DNA from: Streptomyces sp. H27-C3
GTDB lineage: Bacteria; Actinomycetota; Actinomycetes; Streptomycetales; Streptomycetaceae
Length of the DNA stretch: 64,000 nucleotides
Assembly: GCF_030063415.1 (NCBI RefSeq)
Contig: NZ_JASITA010000011.1
Location: forward strand, 124,001-188,000
Direction of reading: 5' to 3'
Notes under the pieces: model-generated
The model's input: the letters and a program-made list of their open reading frames with translations, nothing else
Told to the model about the DNA's origin: nothing
Database searches by the model: none
Made by a program: the position numbers and the translations under genes
Part shown: positions 49,023 to 57,925 of the stretch, piece after piece
Layout: the number at the start of each line of letters is the position of its first letter
Numbering within the stretch: the first letter of the stretch is position 1

Positions 49023-49257
49023 CGTGAACCCGGCGCGGCGCGACGACCTGCTGAACACCGCGGTGGCCGTCCGCGCCGAAGAACCCGACGCAGACGGCTG
49101 GCTGCGGCTGGAGGTGACCCACCAAGATTCATGGCACGCCGAATGGGCGCTGTGGCAGCTCAGCATGGACGGGGAAGCCCTGGCCCCGCAGTCGTTGCGC
49201 ACCGCCCTACGCAACCGCGCCGCCGCGATTGCCACCCGCTACGGAGACTCATCCTGA
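49018..49257 (+). pseudogene. C-terminal fragment of a WYL-domain regulator
   Basis: An open frame of 79 codons ending VTHQDSWHAEWALWQLSMD...LRNRAAAIATRY, the standard C-terminus of WYL-type (YafY-like) transcriptional regulators. The DNA-binding and core WYL parts are absent; upstream lies litS in another frame. The fragment marks a rearrangement junction near 49020. Confidence 0.6.
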
Positions 49258-49451
49258 GACTGACGCTCCCCGAGGACCGGTTTCTACGCGGATCCGCGTC
49301 AAAACCCGGCTCAACAGTCTCAGCGGCCCGGGAGCCGAACGGCGCACAAGCGGCGCAAGCTGCGAAAATGGGACAGTGGGGCGACTGTGGAAGGGGCTGT
49401 GGATCGCACACGCGTCACCGGGCACCCAGGGGCACCAGTCAGGAGGCAGTC

Positions 49452-50057
49452 ATGCGGCTCAAGGACGAATTGCCGGTCGACCACCGGCTGGCCACGGTCT
49501 ACCGGGCGGGCGCCGCACTGTGCGGGGTCATCCTGATCATTTTCGGAAGCCTGGGCTTCGCGGACCAGCTCGGCTTCTTCGACACCACCGGATCCCAGGT
49601 CGCGGGCCTGTCCACCAACGGTCTGCTGAGCCTGATCTCGATCGTCGTGGGTCTGGTCCTCATCGGCGGCGCCGTTGTCGGCGGCAATACCGCGTCGAAC
49701 GTGAACATGGCAGTGGGCGCACTGTTCGTGCTGAGTGGATTCGTTCACCTCTTCATCCTCGACCGCCCGGCGAACGTCCTCGACTTCGGCATGTCCAATG
49801 TCGTCTTCAGCTTCGTCATGGGCCTGCTGATCATGACGTTCGGCATGTACGGCCGGGTCACGGGCGGACTCCCCCACGACAACCCGTACTGGCGTCGTCG
49901 CCACCCCGACCGGGCCGCGCGCGAGGATTCCGCACGCCGCGCCGGACCTGTCGCCGCCCCTGCCCCGCTCTCCCTGTCCGCCACCCCGGCCACGGCCGCC
50001 CCGGCGCGCATACAGCCGGAACCCTCGGACGGTAGGAGTACTCGTAGGACGACCTGA
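49452..50057 (+). CDS. DUF4383 membrane protein
   Basis: 201 residues from ATG 49452, with a perfect AGGAGG upstream. Four hydrophobic segments lie at about 18-38, 50-75, 85-105 and 110-135, and the conserved LATVYRAGAALCGVILI start is typical of DUF4383. The C-terminal ~60 residues are Pro/Ala-rich and probably cytoplasmic. It is the real gene in the long open frame that begins in litS. Function unknown. Confidence 0.82.
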   Translation: MRLKDELPVDHRLATVYRAGAALCGVILIIFGSLGFADQLGFFDTTGSQVAGLSTNGLLSLISIVVGLVLIGGAVVGGNTASNVNMAVGALFVLSGFVHLFILDRPANVLDFGMSNVVFSFVMGLLIMTFGMYGRVTGGLPHDNPYWRRRHPDRAAREDSARRAGPVAAPAPLSLSATPATAAPARIQPEPSDGRSTRRTT

Positions 50058-50087
50058 TGGCCCGGCCTAGATCCAAGGCGGACGGCG

Positions 50088-50324
50088 GTGGAAGTTCACC
50101 TTGATCAGACCCAATTGGCCGAGCTGGCACTGGCTCGCGACAATCCCGAGGAGTCGTACGCAGAGACCGCGCACCTACTGAGGTGCGCACACTGCCGAAA
50201 GGAACTCGACGCGCTGCGGCGGGTCGTGAAGGCGGCGCGCGCCGCCTCCCCCTCGTTGCCGCTCGTCCCGCCTCCCGAACACATCTGGGACGCGGTCACC
50301 GATGACGTGTCGCGGGAGACCTGA
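50088..50324 (+). CDS. Short zinc-finger anti-sigma-like protein
   Basis: 78 residues, GTG start. The motif HLLRCAHC (His29, Cys33, Cys36) is the H-x3-C-x2-C of zinc-binding anti-sigma domains. Full-length anti-sigma factors continue for another 100 or more residues, usually with a membrane segment; here the frame ends in a region of repeated GCGGGAGACCTG. It may be a truncated gene or a soluble mini anti-sigma factor. Its natural partner could be LitS, whose gene is broken nearby. Confidence 0.55.
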   Translation: MEVHLDQTQLAELALARDNPEESYAETAHLLRCAHCRKELDALRRVVKAARAASPSLPLVPPPEHIWDAVTDDVSRET

Positions 50325-50481
50325 GGGGTGCGGGAGACCTGCGGCACGCGGGAGGCCGACGGAGAGAGGAGCGTCGTACGGACGACCGCCGCACTGGGCC
50401 GACCGGGTCACACCCCGCGTCTCCGCGCCGCAGCGGGGTAGACGTCCTTGGACGGGGACCGCCGTCCAAGGGGAGGCGACC

Positions 50482-50820
50482 ATGAGTACCGAGGCCAAAC
50501 TGATCGTGGCGGCCGTGGCCGTAGTGGTGCTCGCGACGCTGGTGTTCACCGCGGTGCTGCTGGTCCGGCTGGTACGGGCGAAGCGGCACTTGCGGCAGGC
50601 GGGCGTGCCCGTGGGGAACAAGCTCGCCTTCTGGGGTGCGCTGCTCTACACGATCAGCCCGATCGACCTGCTGCCCGATCCCATCCTCATCGACGACATC
50701 GGCGTACTGCTCGTGGCTCTGCACTCGCTGCGGGCCGCTGCCGAGGCGGCGGCGGGCCGGGGCGGCCAACCGCTCAAGGCGGGCCTGCCGCCAGTGGAGC
50801 ATGCGGGTCAACGGCGATAG
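50482..50820 (+). CDS. YkvA/DUF1232 membrane protein
   Basis: 112 residues from ATG 50482 with AGGGGAGG upstream. An N-terminal membrane segment (about 7-29) is followed by the DUF1232 signature YTISPIDLLPDPILIDDIGV. The role is unknown. Its stop lies 30 bases before the left end of the transposon, so it is the original chromosomal flank. Confidence 0.82.
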   Translation: MSTEAKLIVAAVAVVVLATLVFTAVLLVRLVRAKRHLRQAGVPVGNKLAFWGALLYTISPIDLLPDPILIDDIGVLLVALHSLRAAAEAAAGRGGQPLKAGLPPVEHAGQRR

Positions 50821-50850
50821 AGGTCAGCGGCGACAGAGGCCGGCGACGAC

Positions 50851-50898
50851 CGGCCTTGGGGACCAACGGGACAGTCAGTATCGGTGAGAACGATCATG
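50851..50898 (+). repeat. Left terminal inverted repeat of the Tn3 element
   Basis: Starts CGGCCTTGGGGACCAACGGG; 43 of 48 positions match the complement of 63055-63102. The GGGGAC core lies seven bases in from the outer end; Tn3-family ends often begin with GGGG, so the true outer end may lie at 50858, but the ACGAC duplication supports 50851. Confidence 0.85.
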
Positions 50899-50997
50899 GT
50901 TGGATCGTCGTGATCCACTAGCACAAGCGATCTGTTACGTACGGATGTTCGCTGAAAGACCCAGGGTCACTGGCGGGCAGGTGGTTACGTCCGGTGC

Positions 50998-53900
50998 ATG
51001 CCAGTGGAGTTCTTGACTGATGAGCAAGCCGAGGCGTATGGGAAGTTCGCCGAGGAGCCGACACAGCCCGAGCTGGAGCGGTTCTTCTTCCTCGACGACG
51101 TGGACCGGGATTTGATCGCGCTGCGGCGTACGCAGCATCACCAGCTCGGGTTCGCGCTCCAGATGTGCACGGCGCGGTACGTGGGGCTGTTCCTGGGCGA
51201 GGACCCCCTCGATGTGCCGTGGCCGGTGGTGGAGCACCTGGCCATGCAGCTGGGCATCGAGGACGCCTCGTGTGTAAAGCGGTACACCGACCGGCGGCAG
51301 ACGGTGTACGACCACGCGTGGGAGATACGTGAGGCGTACGGCTATCACCTGTACGAGGACCACGACCAGGGCCGGAAGTTCCGGGCGTTTCTGCATGGGC
51401 GGGCGTGGACAGCGCACGCCGAGGGGCCGAAGGCTTTGTTCGATCACGCGGTGGGTTGGCTGCGTCGGCACCGGGTGCTGCTGCCGGGGGTGAGCGTGCT
51501 GGCCCGGCAGGTCGCCGAGGTCCGTACCATCGCGGACAAGCGGCTGCATACCACGGTCGCCAGGGCAGCCCGGCGGGCGGATGCGGCGCTGCCCGGCGAC
51601 CCGGTCGCCACGCTGAAGACGCCGGAGGGCAAGCGGTATTCGGAGCTGGAGCGGATGCGCCAGCCGCCGACGCGGACCACTGGCACGGCGATGAAGGGCG
51701 CGTTGCAGCGGGTCGAGGACATTGCCGCCTTTCATCTGGGTAGCCTGAAACTGGATCAGGTCCCACCGAACCGACTGTCCGCGCTGGCCCGCTATGGGCT
51801 GGGCACCAAGGCGCCGAAGCTGGAGCGGACCCCGGAGCCCAAGCGCACGGCGATGCTCACCGCAGTGATGCGCCACCTGGAGGCCAAGGCGATCGACGAC
51901 GCCCTGGACCTGTTCGAGATCTTGATGGCCACGCGGCTGATCAGCACCGCGAAGCGGTCCAGTGAGAAGCAGCGCCTGTCCACGCTGCCGCAGCTGGAGA
52001 ACGCGTCGCGGCTGGTGGCCAGGGCGGCAGCGGTGTTCATCGAGGAGCTGGAGCTCATCGAGCAGAGCGGCTGCGATGTGGACGTGGCCGCACTGTGGGC
52101 GGCGCTGGAGGAGGTCGCACCGCGGGCGGCGCTGTCCAGTGCGGCGAGCGTGGTGGTGAGCCTGGTCCCGGAGGACGACAACACGGCGGAGACGGTGCTG
52201 CGCGGGGCGCTGGCGCTGCGCTACAACACTGTCAAGCCGTTCCTGTCGCTGCTGGGCGAGTCGAAGGCGCTGGACGCGGCGACCGGCGGGATGCGCATCC
52301 TGACGGGGGTGAAGCGGCTCCCGGCCCTGTCGCGGCGGAAGGTGGGCGAGAAGCCGCTGCTGCCGCGGGAGGTCGACGACAAGCTGGTGCCGGCGCACTG
52401 GCGCAAGGCGGTGTACGCGAACACTGAGCTGCCGCAGGGGTCGGTGGACCGTGACGCGTACGTGGTGTGCGTGCTGGAGCAGCTGTTCCGCGCGCTCAAG
52501 CGCCGCGACATCTTCGCGTCCCCTTCGCACCGCTGGTCCGACCCGCGCGCCCGCCTGTTGCAGGGCAAGGGGTGGGAGGCGGTGCGCGAGGACGTCCTTG
52601 CGGGCCTGAGCCTGGAGGAGGACGGCGAGGAGCACCTGCGGGAGCTGACGGCGGTCCTGGACGCGACGTGGAGGCAGATGGCCGAGCGGCTGGAGGAGGC
52701 CGGCGCGGACGCGAAGATCAGCATCGAGGTGCAGCCGAACGGGCGGGCGAAGCTGAACGTGGAGAAGCTCCACGCGCTCGGTGAGCCGAAGTCCCTGGCC
52801 TGGCTGCGCGGCCGGGTCGAGAAGATGCTCCCGAAGATCGACCTGCCGGACCTGCTGTTCGAGGTGAACGGCTGGACAGGGTTCCTGGACGCCTTCGTGC
52901 ACCTGGGCGACGGCAAGACCCGCATGAAGGACCTGACGACGTCGATGGTCGCGCTGCTGGTCTCGGAGGCGTGCAACATCGGCATGACGCCGGTCATCAA
53001 CCCGGGCTACGAGGCACTGACCCGGTCCCGGCTGGTCCACGTCGACCAGTACTACCTGCGCGCGGACACCATCGCCGCGGCGAACGCCGCCCTGATCACA
53101 GTCCAGGCCCGGGTGCCGATCGTGCAGTTCTGGGGCAGAGGCCTGCTCGCCTCCGTCGACGGCCTGCGCTTCGTCGTCCCCACGCGGACCATCAACGCCG
53201 CCCCTAGCCCCAAGTACTTCGCGAAGAAGAAGGGCATCACCTGGCTCAACGCCATCAACGACCAGGTCATCGGCATCGGGCAGATGGTGGTTCCCGGCAC
53301 CCCGCGCGACTCCCTGTTCATCCTGGACGCCCTGCTCAATCTCGATGGCGGGGTGAAGCCGGAGATGGTCGCCACGGACAACGCGAGCTACTCCGACATG
53401 GTCTTCGGCATCTTCAAGATGCTGGGCTACCGCTTCTCCCCGCGGTTCAAGGACCTTCAGGACCAGCGGTTCTGGAAGGCGGCAATGCCCGGCGGCGAAG
53501 CGGCGGGCGGGTACGGGCCGCTGGAGGCGCTGGCCCGCAACAAGGTCAACGTGAAGAAGGTCCTCACCGCGTGGCCGGACATGCTGCGGGTGGCCGGTTC
53601 ACTGGTCACCAACCAGGTGAGGGCCTACGACCTGCTGCGGATGTTCGGCCGTGAGGGACACCCGACCCCGCTGGGGCAGGCGTTCGCCGAGTACGGGCGG
53701 ATCGCCAAGACCCTGCACCTGCTCGCCGTCGTCGACCCGGTCGACGACACCTACCGAAGGCAGATGCACAAGCAGCTCACCGTCCAGGAGTCCCGCCACA
53801 AACTCGCCCGAGACATCTGCCACGGCAAGAAGGGCACCATCCACCAGGCATACCGGGACGGCATGGAAGATCAGCTCGGCTCGCTGGGGCTCGTTCTGAA

Positions 53901-54129
53901 TGCGGTGGTGCTCTGGACGACCAGGTACATCGACGCCGCCGTCGCCCAGCTCCGTGCCGAGGGTCACGAGATCCGGGATGAGGACGTCGCCCGGCTGTCC
54001 CCTCTCAAGCACAAGAATCTGAACGTCCTGGGCCGCTACAACTTCACTGCCTCCACCCCCGCCGGCGGCGGCCTGCGGCCCCTGCGGGATCCGGACGCCG
54101 CCGGACTCGACGATGACGAGGAGGAGTAG
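50998..54129 (+). CDS. tnpA: Tn3-family transposase
   Basis: 1043 residues, a normal size for the family. The N-terminal DUF4158-type domain (LTDEQAEAYGKFAEEP, LDDVDRDLIALRR) is followed by the DDE catalytic domain. Its acidic residues lie in SVDGLRFVVP, VATDNASYSDMVFG near residue 793 and a later Glu. The gene starts 100 bases inside the left terminal repeat, reads inward, and appears intact, so the element may still be active. Confidence 0.92.
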   Translation: MPVEFLTDEQAEAYGKFAEEPTQPELERFFFLDDVDRDLIALRRTQHHQLGFALQMCTARYVGLFLGEDPLDVPWPVVEHLAMQLGIEDASCVKRYTDRRQTVYDHAWEIREAYGYHLYEDHDQGRKFRAFLHGRAWTAHAEGPKALFDHAVGWLRRHRVLLPGVSVLARQVAEVRTIADKRLHTTVARAARRADAALPGDPVATLKTPEGKRYSELERMRQPPTRTTGTAMKGALQRVEDIAAFHLGSLKLDQVPPNRLSALARYGLGTKAPKLERTPEPKRTAMLTAVMRHLEAKAIDDALDLFEILMATRLISTAKRSSEKQRLSTLPQLENASRLVARAAAVFIEELELIEQSGCDVDVAALWAALEEVAPRAALSSAASVVVSLVPEDDNTAETVLRGALALRYNTVKPFLSLLGESKALDAATGGMRILTGVKRLPALSRRKVGEKPLLPREVDDKLVPAHWRKAVYANTELPQGSVDRDAYVVCVLEQLFRALKRRDIFASPSHRWSDPRARLLQGKGWEAVREDVLAGLSLEEDGEEHLRELTAVLDATWRQMAERLEEAGADAKISIEVQPNGRAKLNVEKLHALGEPKSLAWLRGRVEKMLPKIDLPDLLFEVNGWTGFLDAFVHLGDGKTRMKDLTTSMVALLVSEACNIGMTPVINPGYEALTRSRLVHVDQYYLRADTIAAANAALITVQARVPIVQFWGRGLLASVDGLRFVVPTRTINAAPSPKYFAKKKGITWLNAINDQVIGIGQMVVPGTPRDSLFILDALLNLDGGVKPEMVATDNASYSDMVFGIFKMLGYRFSPRFKDLQDQRFWKAAMPGGEAAGGYGPLEALARNKVNVKKVLTAWPDMLRVAGSLVTNQVRAYDLLRMFGREGHPTPLGQAFAEYGRIAKTLHLLAVVDPVDDTYRRQMHKQLTVQESRHKLARDICHGKKGTIHQAYRDGMEDQLGSLGLVLNAVVLWTTRYIDAAVAQLRAEGHEIRDEDVARLSPLKHKNLNVLGRYNFTASTPAGGGLRPLRDPDAAGLDDDEEE

Positions 54130-54209
54130 GCGGCGTAGCCCGCGACTTGATGGCCGACAGAAGGTTCTGGCGCTCGGTGCCGAGAGGGAATTGCCCGGTG
54201 CGATCGTGA

Positions 54210-55523
54210 TCAATGACGAGGTAGGGCCGGCTCGCCATCAGAATCCAGCAGAAGTTCGGAATTACTCGTTGCCGGGCGGGACGTCGGCAGGTCCCGGGAT
54301 CGCCGGATCGGGGAAAAGAGCAGGATCAGTGCGGCGAGCGGGACCCCCGCTGTCGTGATGGCCATGGCGGTGCGGAGGCCGAGTGCGGTTCCGAGCACGC
54401 CGCCGAGCAGTGCTCCGATGGGAATCGTTCCGTAGCTGAGGAATGCTGTGCTTGCGGTGAGGCGACCGAGGAGATCCGGCGGGCAGTAACGTTGCTGGAA
54501 GCTCGCCTTGATGATGTTGCCGGCGACGACGCCTGCGGAGACGCTGAAGCCGCCTGTCACAAAGAGCAGGATCCCGGCTCCGCCGACGGTCAGCGGGATG
54601 AGCAGACCGAGCATGGGAAGTCCCAGCTCGAACAGCAGTGTCGCGCGGGCCGTGCCGATCTGGTGAGCAACCCGACGTGCGGCGAATGCCCCTGCTACGC
54701 CTCCGGCACTGGTCGCCGCGATGATTGCGCCGACTGTCCCCGGGGCCAGGCCGACACTCCGGACCAGGAAGACCACCTGGATTGACTGGTATCCCATAAG
54801 AGCCAGGTTGGAGGCGGCTCCGAAGAGTGTGAACGTGCGAAACCAGGGGTCGACGGCGACCAGCCGCAGGCCTTCGCGGACTTCACTGATCAGTGAAGTG
54901 GGGCGATGTTCGGTTCTGGTGATGCGTGGCTCGCGATGCCGGATGCCTGCGAGGCACAGGAGGGAGACGAGGAATGTCGCGGCGTTGGCGAACATCCCGT
55001 TCACCGCACCTGCCAACTGTGCGATCAGGCCGCCGGAGCCGAGCCCGGCAATCTGCGCGGCGGATGCGCTGCCGTGCAGTTTGGCGTTGCCTTCGGGCTG
55101 GTCATCGGGTTCCAGAATGCTGGGGAGATAGGCGCTGTAGGCGGTTTGGAAGAACACTGCTGCCGTGCCTGTCAGCAGGGCGACGGCCAGCAGTAGTCCG
55201 ATACTCAGCCGGCCGGACCATGCGGTGACCGGGACGCTGGCGAAGAGTACGAGGGAAGCCGCGGCGGCGGCCAGCATGATCGGTCTGCGCCGCAGCCGGT
55301 CCACCCAGACACCGACCGGCAGACCGATGATCAGCCAAGGGGCCCAGGCGGCGGCGCTCAGCAGGCCGACCTCGAACGTGCTGGCGTGCAGGGTGGAGAC
55401 GGCGACCAGCGGCATCGCCACCCCGGTGACGGACGCGCCGAACTTGCCGGCGGTTTCGCCGCACCACAGCAGGCGGAAATCGCGATGGCGGCGCAGGAGG
55501 CCACCGCGTATGCCGTGGCTCAT
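54210..55523 (-). CDS. MFS exporter
   Basis: 437 residues with about 12 hydrophobic segments and the MFS motif PVGVWVDRLRRRP between segments 2 and 3. The sequence style (FRLLWCGETAGKFGASVTGVAMPL) is that of MFS_3/EntS-like exporters, usually of drugs or secondary metabolites. It overlaps the end of the ArsR-type regulator gene by four bases, so the regulator probably controls it. It is transposon cargo. Confidence 0.85.
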   Translation of the reverse strand: MSHGIRGGLLRRHRDFRLLWCGETAGKFGASVTGVAMPLVAVSTLHASTFEVGLLSAAAWAPWLIIGLPVGVWVDRLRRRPIMLAAAAASLVLFASVPVTAWSGRLSIGLLLAVALLTGTAAVFFQTAYSAYLPSILEPDDQPEGNAKLHGSASAAQIAGLGSGGLIAQLAGAVNGMFANAATFLVSLLCLAGIRHREPRITRTEHRPTSLISEVREGLRLVAVDPWFRTFTLFGAASNLALMGYQSIQVVFLVRSVGLAPGTVGAIIAATSAGGVAGAFAARRVAHQIGTARATLLFELGLPMLGLLIPLTVGGAGILLFVTGGFSVSAGVVAGNIIKASFQQRYCPPDLLGRLTASTAFLSYGTIPIGALLGGVLGTALGLRTAMAITTAGVPLAALILLFSPIRRSRDLPTSRPATSNSELLLDSDGEPALPRH

Positions 55524-56125
55524 GCGGTCCCACGCTCCTTGCGGGGGAAGGACTGGAGCTGGACGACGACAGGGAGCGCGCCCGGGGCGGGCACGGCGTC
55601 CGAAGCAGGGGTATGGCGGGCGATGACAGCCATCAGCTCCGCGTTGAGCGCCTCCAGCTGATTCGGTGTCATCCGCAAGTCACTCCAGTCCGAGACGGTG
55701 CCGGCGCTCCGCCACCTCTCGTCCCAGTCCTCGCTGAGGTAGTTCACGACCCGGCTGAAGTGCTGCTGCAGCAGTTCGTGCAGGTAGACCGACAGTGCGC
55801 CCCGGGTGTCGGGATCGTCGCGGAAATCGGCAGTGTTCAGCTCATTGGAGACGTCGACCCTTCTCCACCAGCGCTCGCGTTTCGTGCCCCGTCCGGTTTC
55901 CTCCTCGATGAAGCCGTGCTCGGCTAGGTGGCGCAAGTGCCAACTGATGGTGCCGGTGTTCTCCCCGAGGCGTTCGGCGAGCCTGGTGGCGGTGGCGGGG
56001 CCGTCCAGGCTCAGCAGTTCAAAGATGTTCATCCGCAGCGGATGGGCCAGCCCCCGCAGGCTGCGCGCATCGAGGCGCCGGGTGGGCTTGGCGGGCTGTG
56101 ATGTGCGTTCAGGTTCGTCGGACAT
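55520..56125 (-). CDS. ArsR/helix-turn-helix regulator of the exporter
   Basis: 201 residues from ATG 56125. The winged helix is at ~20-95 (LRGLAHPLRMNIFELLSLDG, TRLAERLGENTGTISWHLRHL). The C-terminal ~100 residues are a ligand-binding or dimerisation part (SVYLHELLQQHFSRVVNYL). Two palindromes sit just upstream (56142-56185) and look like its operator, suggesting autoregulated, inducible export. Confidence 0.85.
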   Translation of the reverse strand: MSDEPERTSQPAKPTRRLDARSLRGLAHPLRMNIFELLSLDGPATATRLAERLGENTGTISWHLRHLAEHGFIEEETGRGTKRERWWRRVDVSNELNTADFRDDPDTRGALSVYLHELLQQHFSRVVNYLSEDWDERWRSAGTVSDWSDLRMTPNQLEALNAELMAVIARHTPASDAVPAPGALPVVVQLQSFPRKERGTA

Positions 56126-56141
56126 GCCAACAGCGTAGGTT

Positions 56142-56185
56142 GCAGAGTCTCCTCTGCATAGGAGTCTCTGCAGAGAGGACTCTGC
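56142..56185. promoter_or_regulatory. Twin palindromic operator
   Basis: Two 16-bp sites of the form GCAGAG-N4-CTCTGC (56142-56157 and 56170-56185), 28 bp apart from start to start, 17-60 bases upstream of the ArsR-type regulator's ATG. The exact dyads and position indicate binding by that regulator. Confidence 0.7.
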
Positions 56186-56348
56186 CAGTGTGTGGCCTCG
56201 CTGCCGACCCGGTGGGTGAGACGGGACAAGGGGTGCCGGTAAGAACGGTGTCACCAGCCGCAAACGGTAGTGATCTTGTCTGTGTCCCTCGTGCGGGTGA
56301 GCGCGGGGCTGTACGGCTGCGGTTGGTGAGGCTCCGCGGGGACGATCA

Positions 56349-56453
56349 GTGATCGTGACCCGTACGCCGTTGGACCTGGATGAGCTCGTCGAGCACTGGA
56401 CGCTGTTGAAGGACGAGCGGGACCTTGTGTCCGGCAAGCGTGGTGCGACGCGA
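56349..56453 (+). pseudogene. Fragment of a second Tn3-type transposase (DUF4158 N-terminus)
   Basis: 35 codons reading VTRTPLDLDELVEHWTLLKD and ending GKRGATR match the N-terminus of another DUF4158-type transposase as I remember it. The frame then leaves the family and stops near 56480. The rest of the stretch 56186-56630 contains no gene I can support. Confidence 0.55.
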
Positions 56454-56630
56454 TGTAGCGCCGGGCGGCGACCATGAGGCCGAAGGCCAAGGCGAGGCCG
56501 ACGAGGCGTGAGCCGCCGAGGACAGTCTTGGCGGTAGCGCTAGCGAAGTCCTGGTCATGTTCTGGTCGAACATCAACCCGTAGGACACCTCCGCCTCGCA
56601 ATGGCAAGCCGCTCGATCTGGGACTTCCTG

Positions 56631-57035
56631 TCAGCTTGCCTCGGCAACGCCCGGCTGAGGCGACCTCGGCGTCCCTCCGCCCCCCGGGGGCGCGGCGGCG
56701 ATGATGGTGTCGAGCATCGCGCGCGACGCCTGTAGATCCTTGATGGCGTGGGTGATTCGCTCGCCCTCCCGGCGCAGCTGGGCGAGCACGTCCGGACAGG
56801 TGGGCACGAGGCGCTCGTCGTCCGCCCGGATGCATGGCAGAACCTGAGCGATCAGAGCGGTCGGAAGGCCTGCCGCCAGCAGACAGCGAATGCGGCGCAC
56901 CGTCTCGACGTCCGACTCGCCGTAGACGCGGTAGCCGCTGGGCAGCCGCTCGGGCGTCAGCAGTCCTTGCTGCTCGTAGTAGCGCAGCAGCCGCTCATGG
57001 ACCCTGGTACGCCGCACCATCTCCTTCATGCGCAT
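56631..57035 (-). CDS. MerR-family regulator
   Basis: 134 residues from ATG 57035; ATG 57029 is better spaced from the GAGGGG site but would trim the family N-terminus. The helix-turn-helix is clear: VHERLLRYYEQQGLLTPERL, GYRVYGESDVETVRRIRCLL. A Cys pair further on (LPCIRADD, PTCPDV) could bind a ligand or a redox signal. It is divergent from the hydrolase gene, whose promoter has a MerR-like spacer dyad. Confidence 0.82.
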   Translation of the reverse strand: MRMKEMVRRTRVHERLLRYYEQQGLLTPERLPSGYRVYGESDVETVRRIRCLLAAGLPTALIAQVLPCIRADDERLVPTCPDVLAQLRREGERITHAIKDLQASRAMLDTIIAAAPPGGGGTPRSPQPGVAEAS

Positions 57036-57076
57036 GCCCCTCGCCCTATTCCCGTTTCCCTTGCACACGCCGCAAC

Positions 57077-57107
57077 TTGACTCTGACACTGATGTCGGAG
57101 TTTAGCG
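57077..57107 (+). promoter_or_regulatory. MerR-type promoter with dyad in a 19-bp spacer
   Basis: TTGACT (57077-57082) and TTAGCG (57102-57107) are separated by 19 bases, the long spacer typical of MerR-activated promoters. CTCTGACA (57081-57088) and TGTCGGAG (57093-57100) form a dyad with one mismatch centred in the spacer. The hydrolase ATG is nine bases downstream, so a near-leaderless message is possible. Confidence 0.5.
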
Positions 57108-57115
57108 TCGGCGGC

Positions 57116-57925
57116 ATGACCACTGATCACGCGCTTCCCACCCCTCACCTCGATGTCCTCGTGCAGGGGCGCGGCCCCGCACTCCTGCTCGCCCACGGCG
57201 CCGGCGGCGGCATCGAGGGAAACTTCGGCCTCGTCCTCGACGACCTCGCCCAGGACCACACCCTTGTCGGCCCGCACTACCCCGGAGCGGGTGGCTCCCC
57301 CGCAGCCATCGAACCACTGGACCTGGACGACCTCGCCGACCGCCTGGTAGCAGCCGCCGTTGCAGCCGGCCAGGATTCGTTCGCCGTCCTCGGAGAGTCC
57401 CTCGGCAGCGCCGTGGCCGTCCGGATCGCCACACGGCACCCCAACCGTGTCCGGGCCCTCGTCCTCACCGCCGGCTTCCCTACCGCTGACCCCGTCCTGG
57501 CGCTCGCCGCCCAGCTGATCAAGTCCCTGGCAGCCGCGGGTCAGTGGGGCGACGTGGCACGACTCGCCCTCCTGTCCTGTATGTCCCCTGCGGACCTGGC
57601 GGACCTCGAACCGGCCGACCTCGACGCACCAGTCGCCCAGACCCTGACCGCAATGCCGCCGGGCACGTTGGATCACTTCGACCTGGTGTCCCGCGTGGAC
57701 GTCCGGACCGATCTGGCGAAGGTGTCCGCGCCCACCCTGGTGGTGGCGCCGACCGGCGACCGGCTGGTGCTGCCCGAAAGCTCATACCGCCTGGCGGCCG
57801 GCATCCCGGGCGCCCAGCTGATCGAACTGCCCGGCGCCGCCCACGTCCTGAACACGGCAGATCGAGCGACCTGGCTCCGCCACGTCCGCGAGTTCCTAGC
57901 CGCTCTGCCCGCCACGTCAGCGTGA
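57116..57925 (+). CDS. Alpha/beta hydrolase
   Basis: 269 residues. The motif LLAHGAGGGIEGNF carries the oxyanion HG, GESLGSAVAV the nucleophile Ser near residue 103, APTGDRLV the acidic residue and GAAHVLN the catalytic His near 244. The substrate is unknown; small-molecule esters or lactones are typical. The GTG of the MFS gene overlaps its stop. It belongs with the MerR regulator and the MFS transporter as a cargo module of the transposon. Confidence 0.85.
   Translation: MTTDHALPTPHLDVLVQGRGPALLLAHGAGGGIEGNFGLVLDDLAQDHTLVGPHYPGAGGSPAAIEPLDLDDLADRLVAAAVAAGQDSFAVLGESLGSAVAVRIATRHPNRVRALVLTAGFPTADPVLALAAQLIKSLAAAGQWGDVARLALLSCMSPADLADLEPADLDAPVAQTLTAMPPGTLDHFDLVSRVDVRTDLAKVSAPTLVVAPTGDRLVLPESSYRLAAGIPGAQLIELPGAAHVLNTADRATWLRHVREFLAALPATSA

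Noticed and set aside
48291..50057. A single 588-codon gene joining a sigma factor to a DUF4383 membrane protein
   Set aside because: The DUF4383 part has its own perfect ribosome site and ATG at 49452, and the stretch between has no protein-like composition; the open frame results from damage to litS.
50858..50862. Transposon end placed at the GGGG at 50858 instead of 50851
   Set aside because: The seven bases outside it are also inverted at the right end, and only with 50851/63102 as the ends do the flanks show the direct 5-bp duplication ACGAC.
54130..54209. Extra gene between the transposase and the MFS exporter
   Set aside because: The gap is under 80 bases and shows only the transposase end and unstructured sequence.
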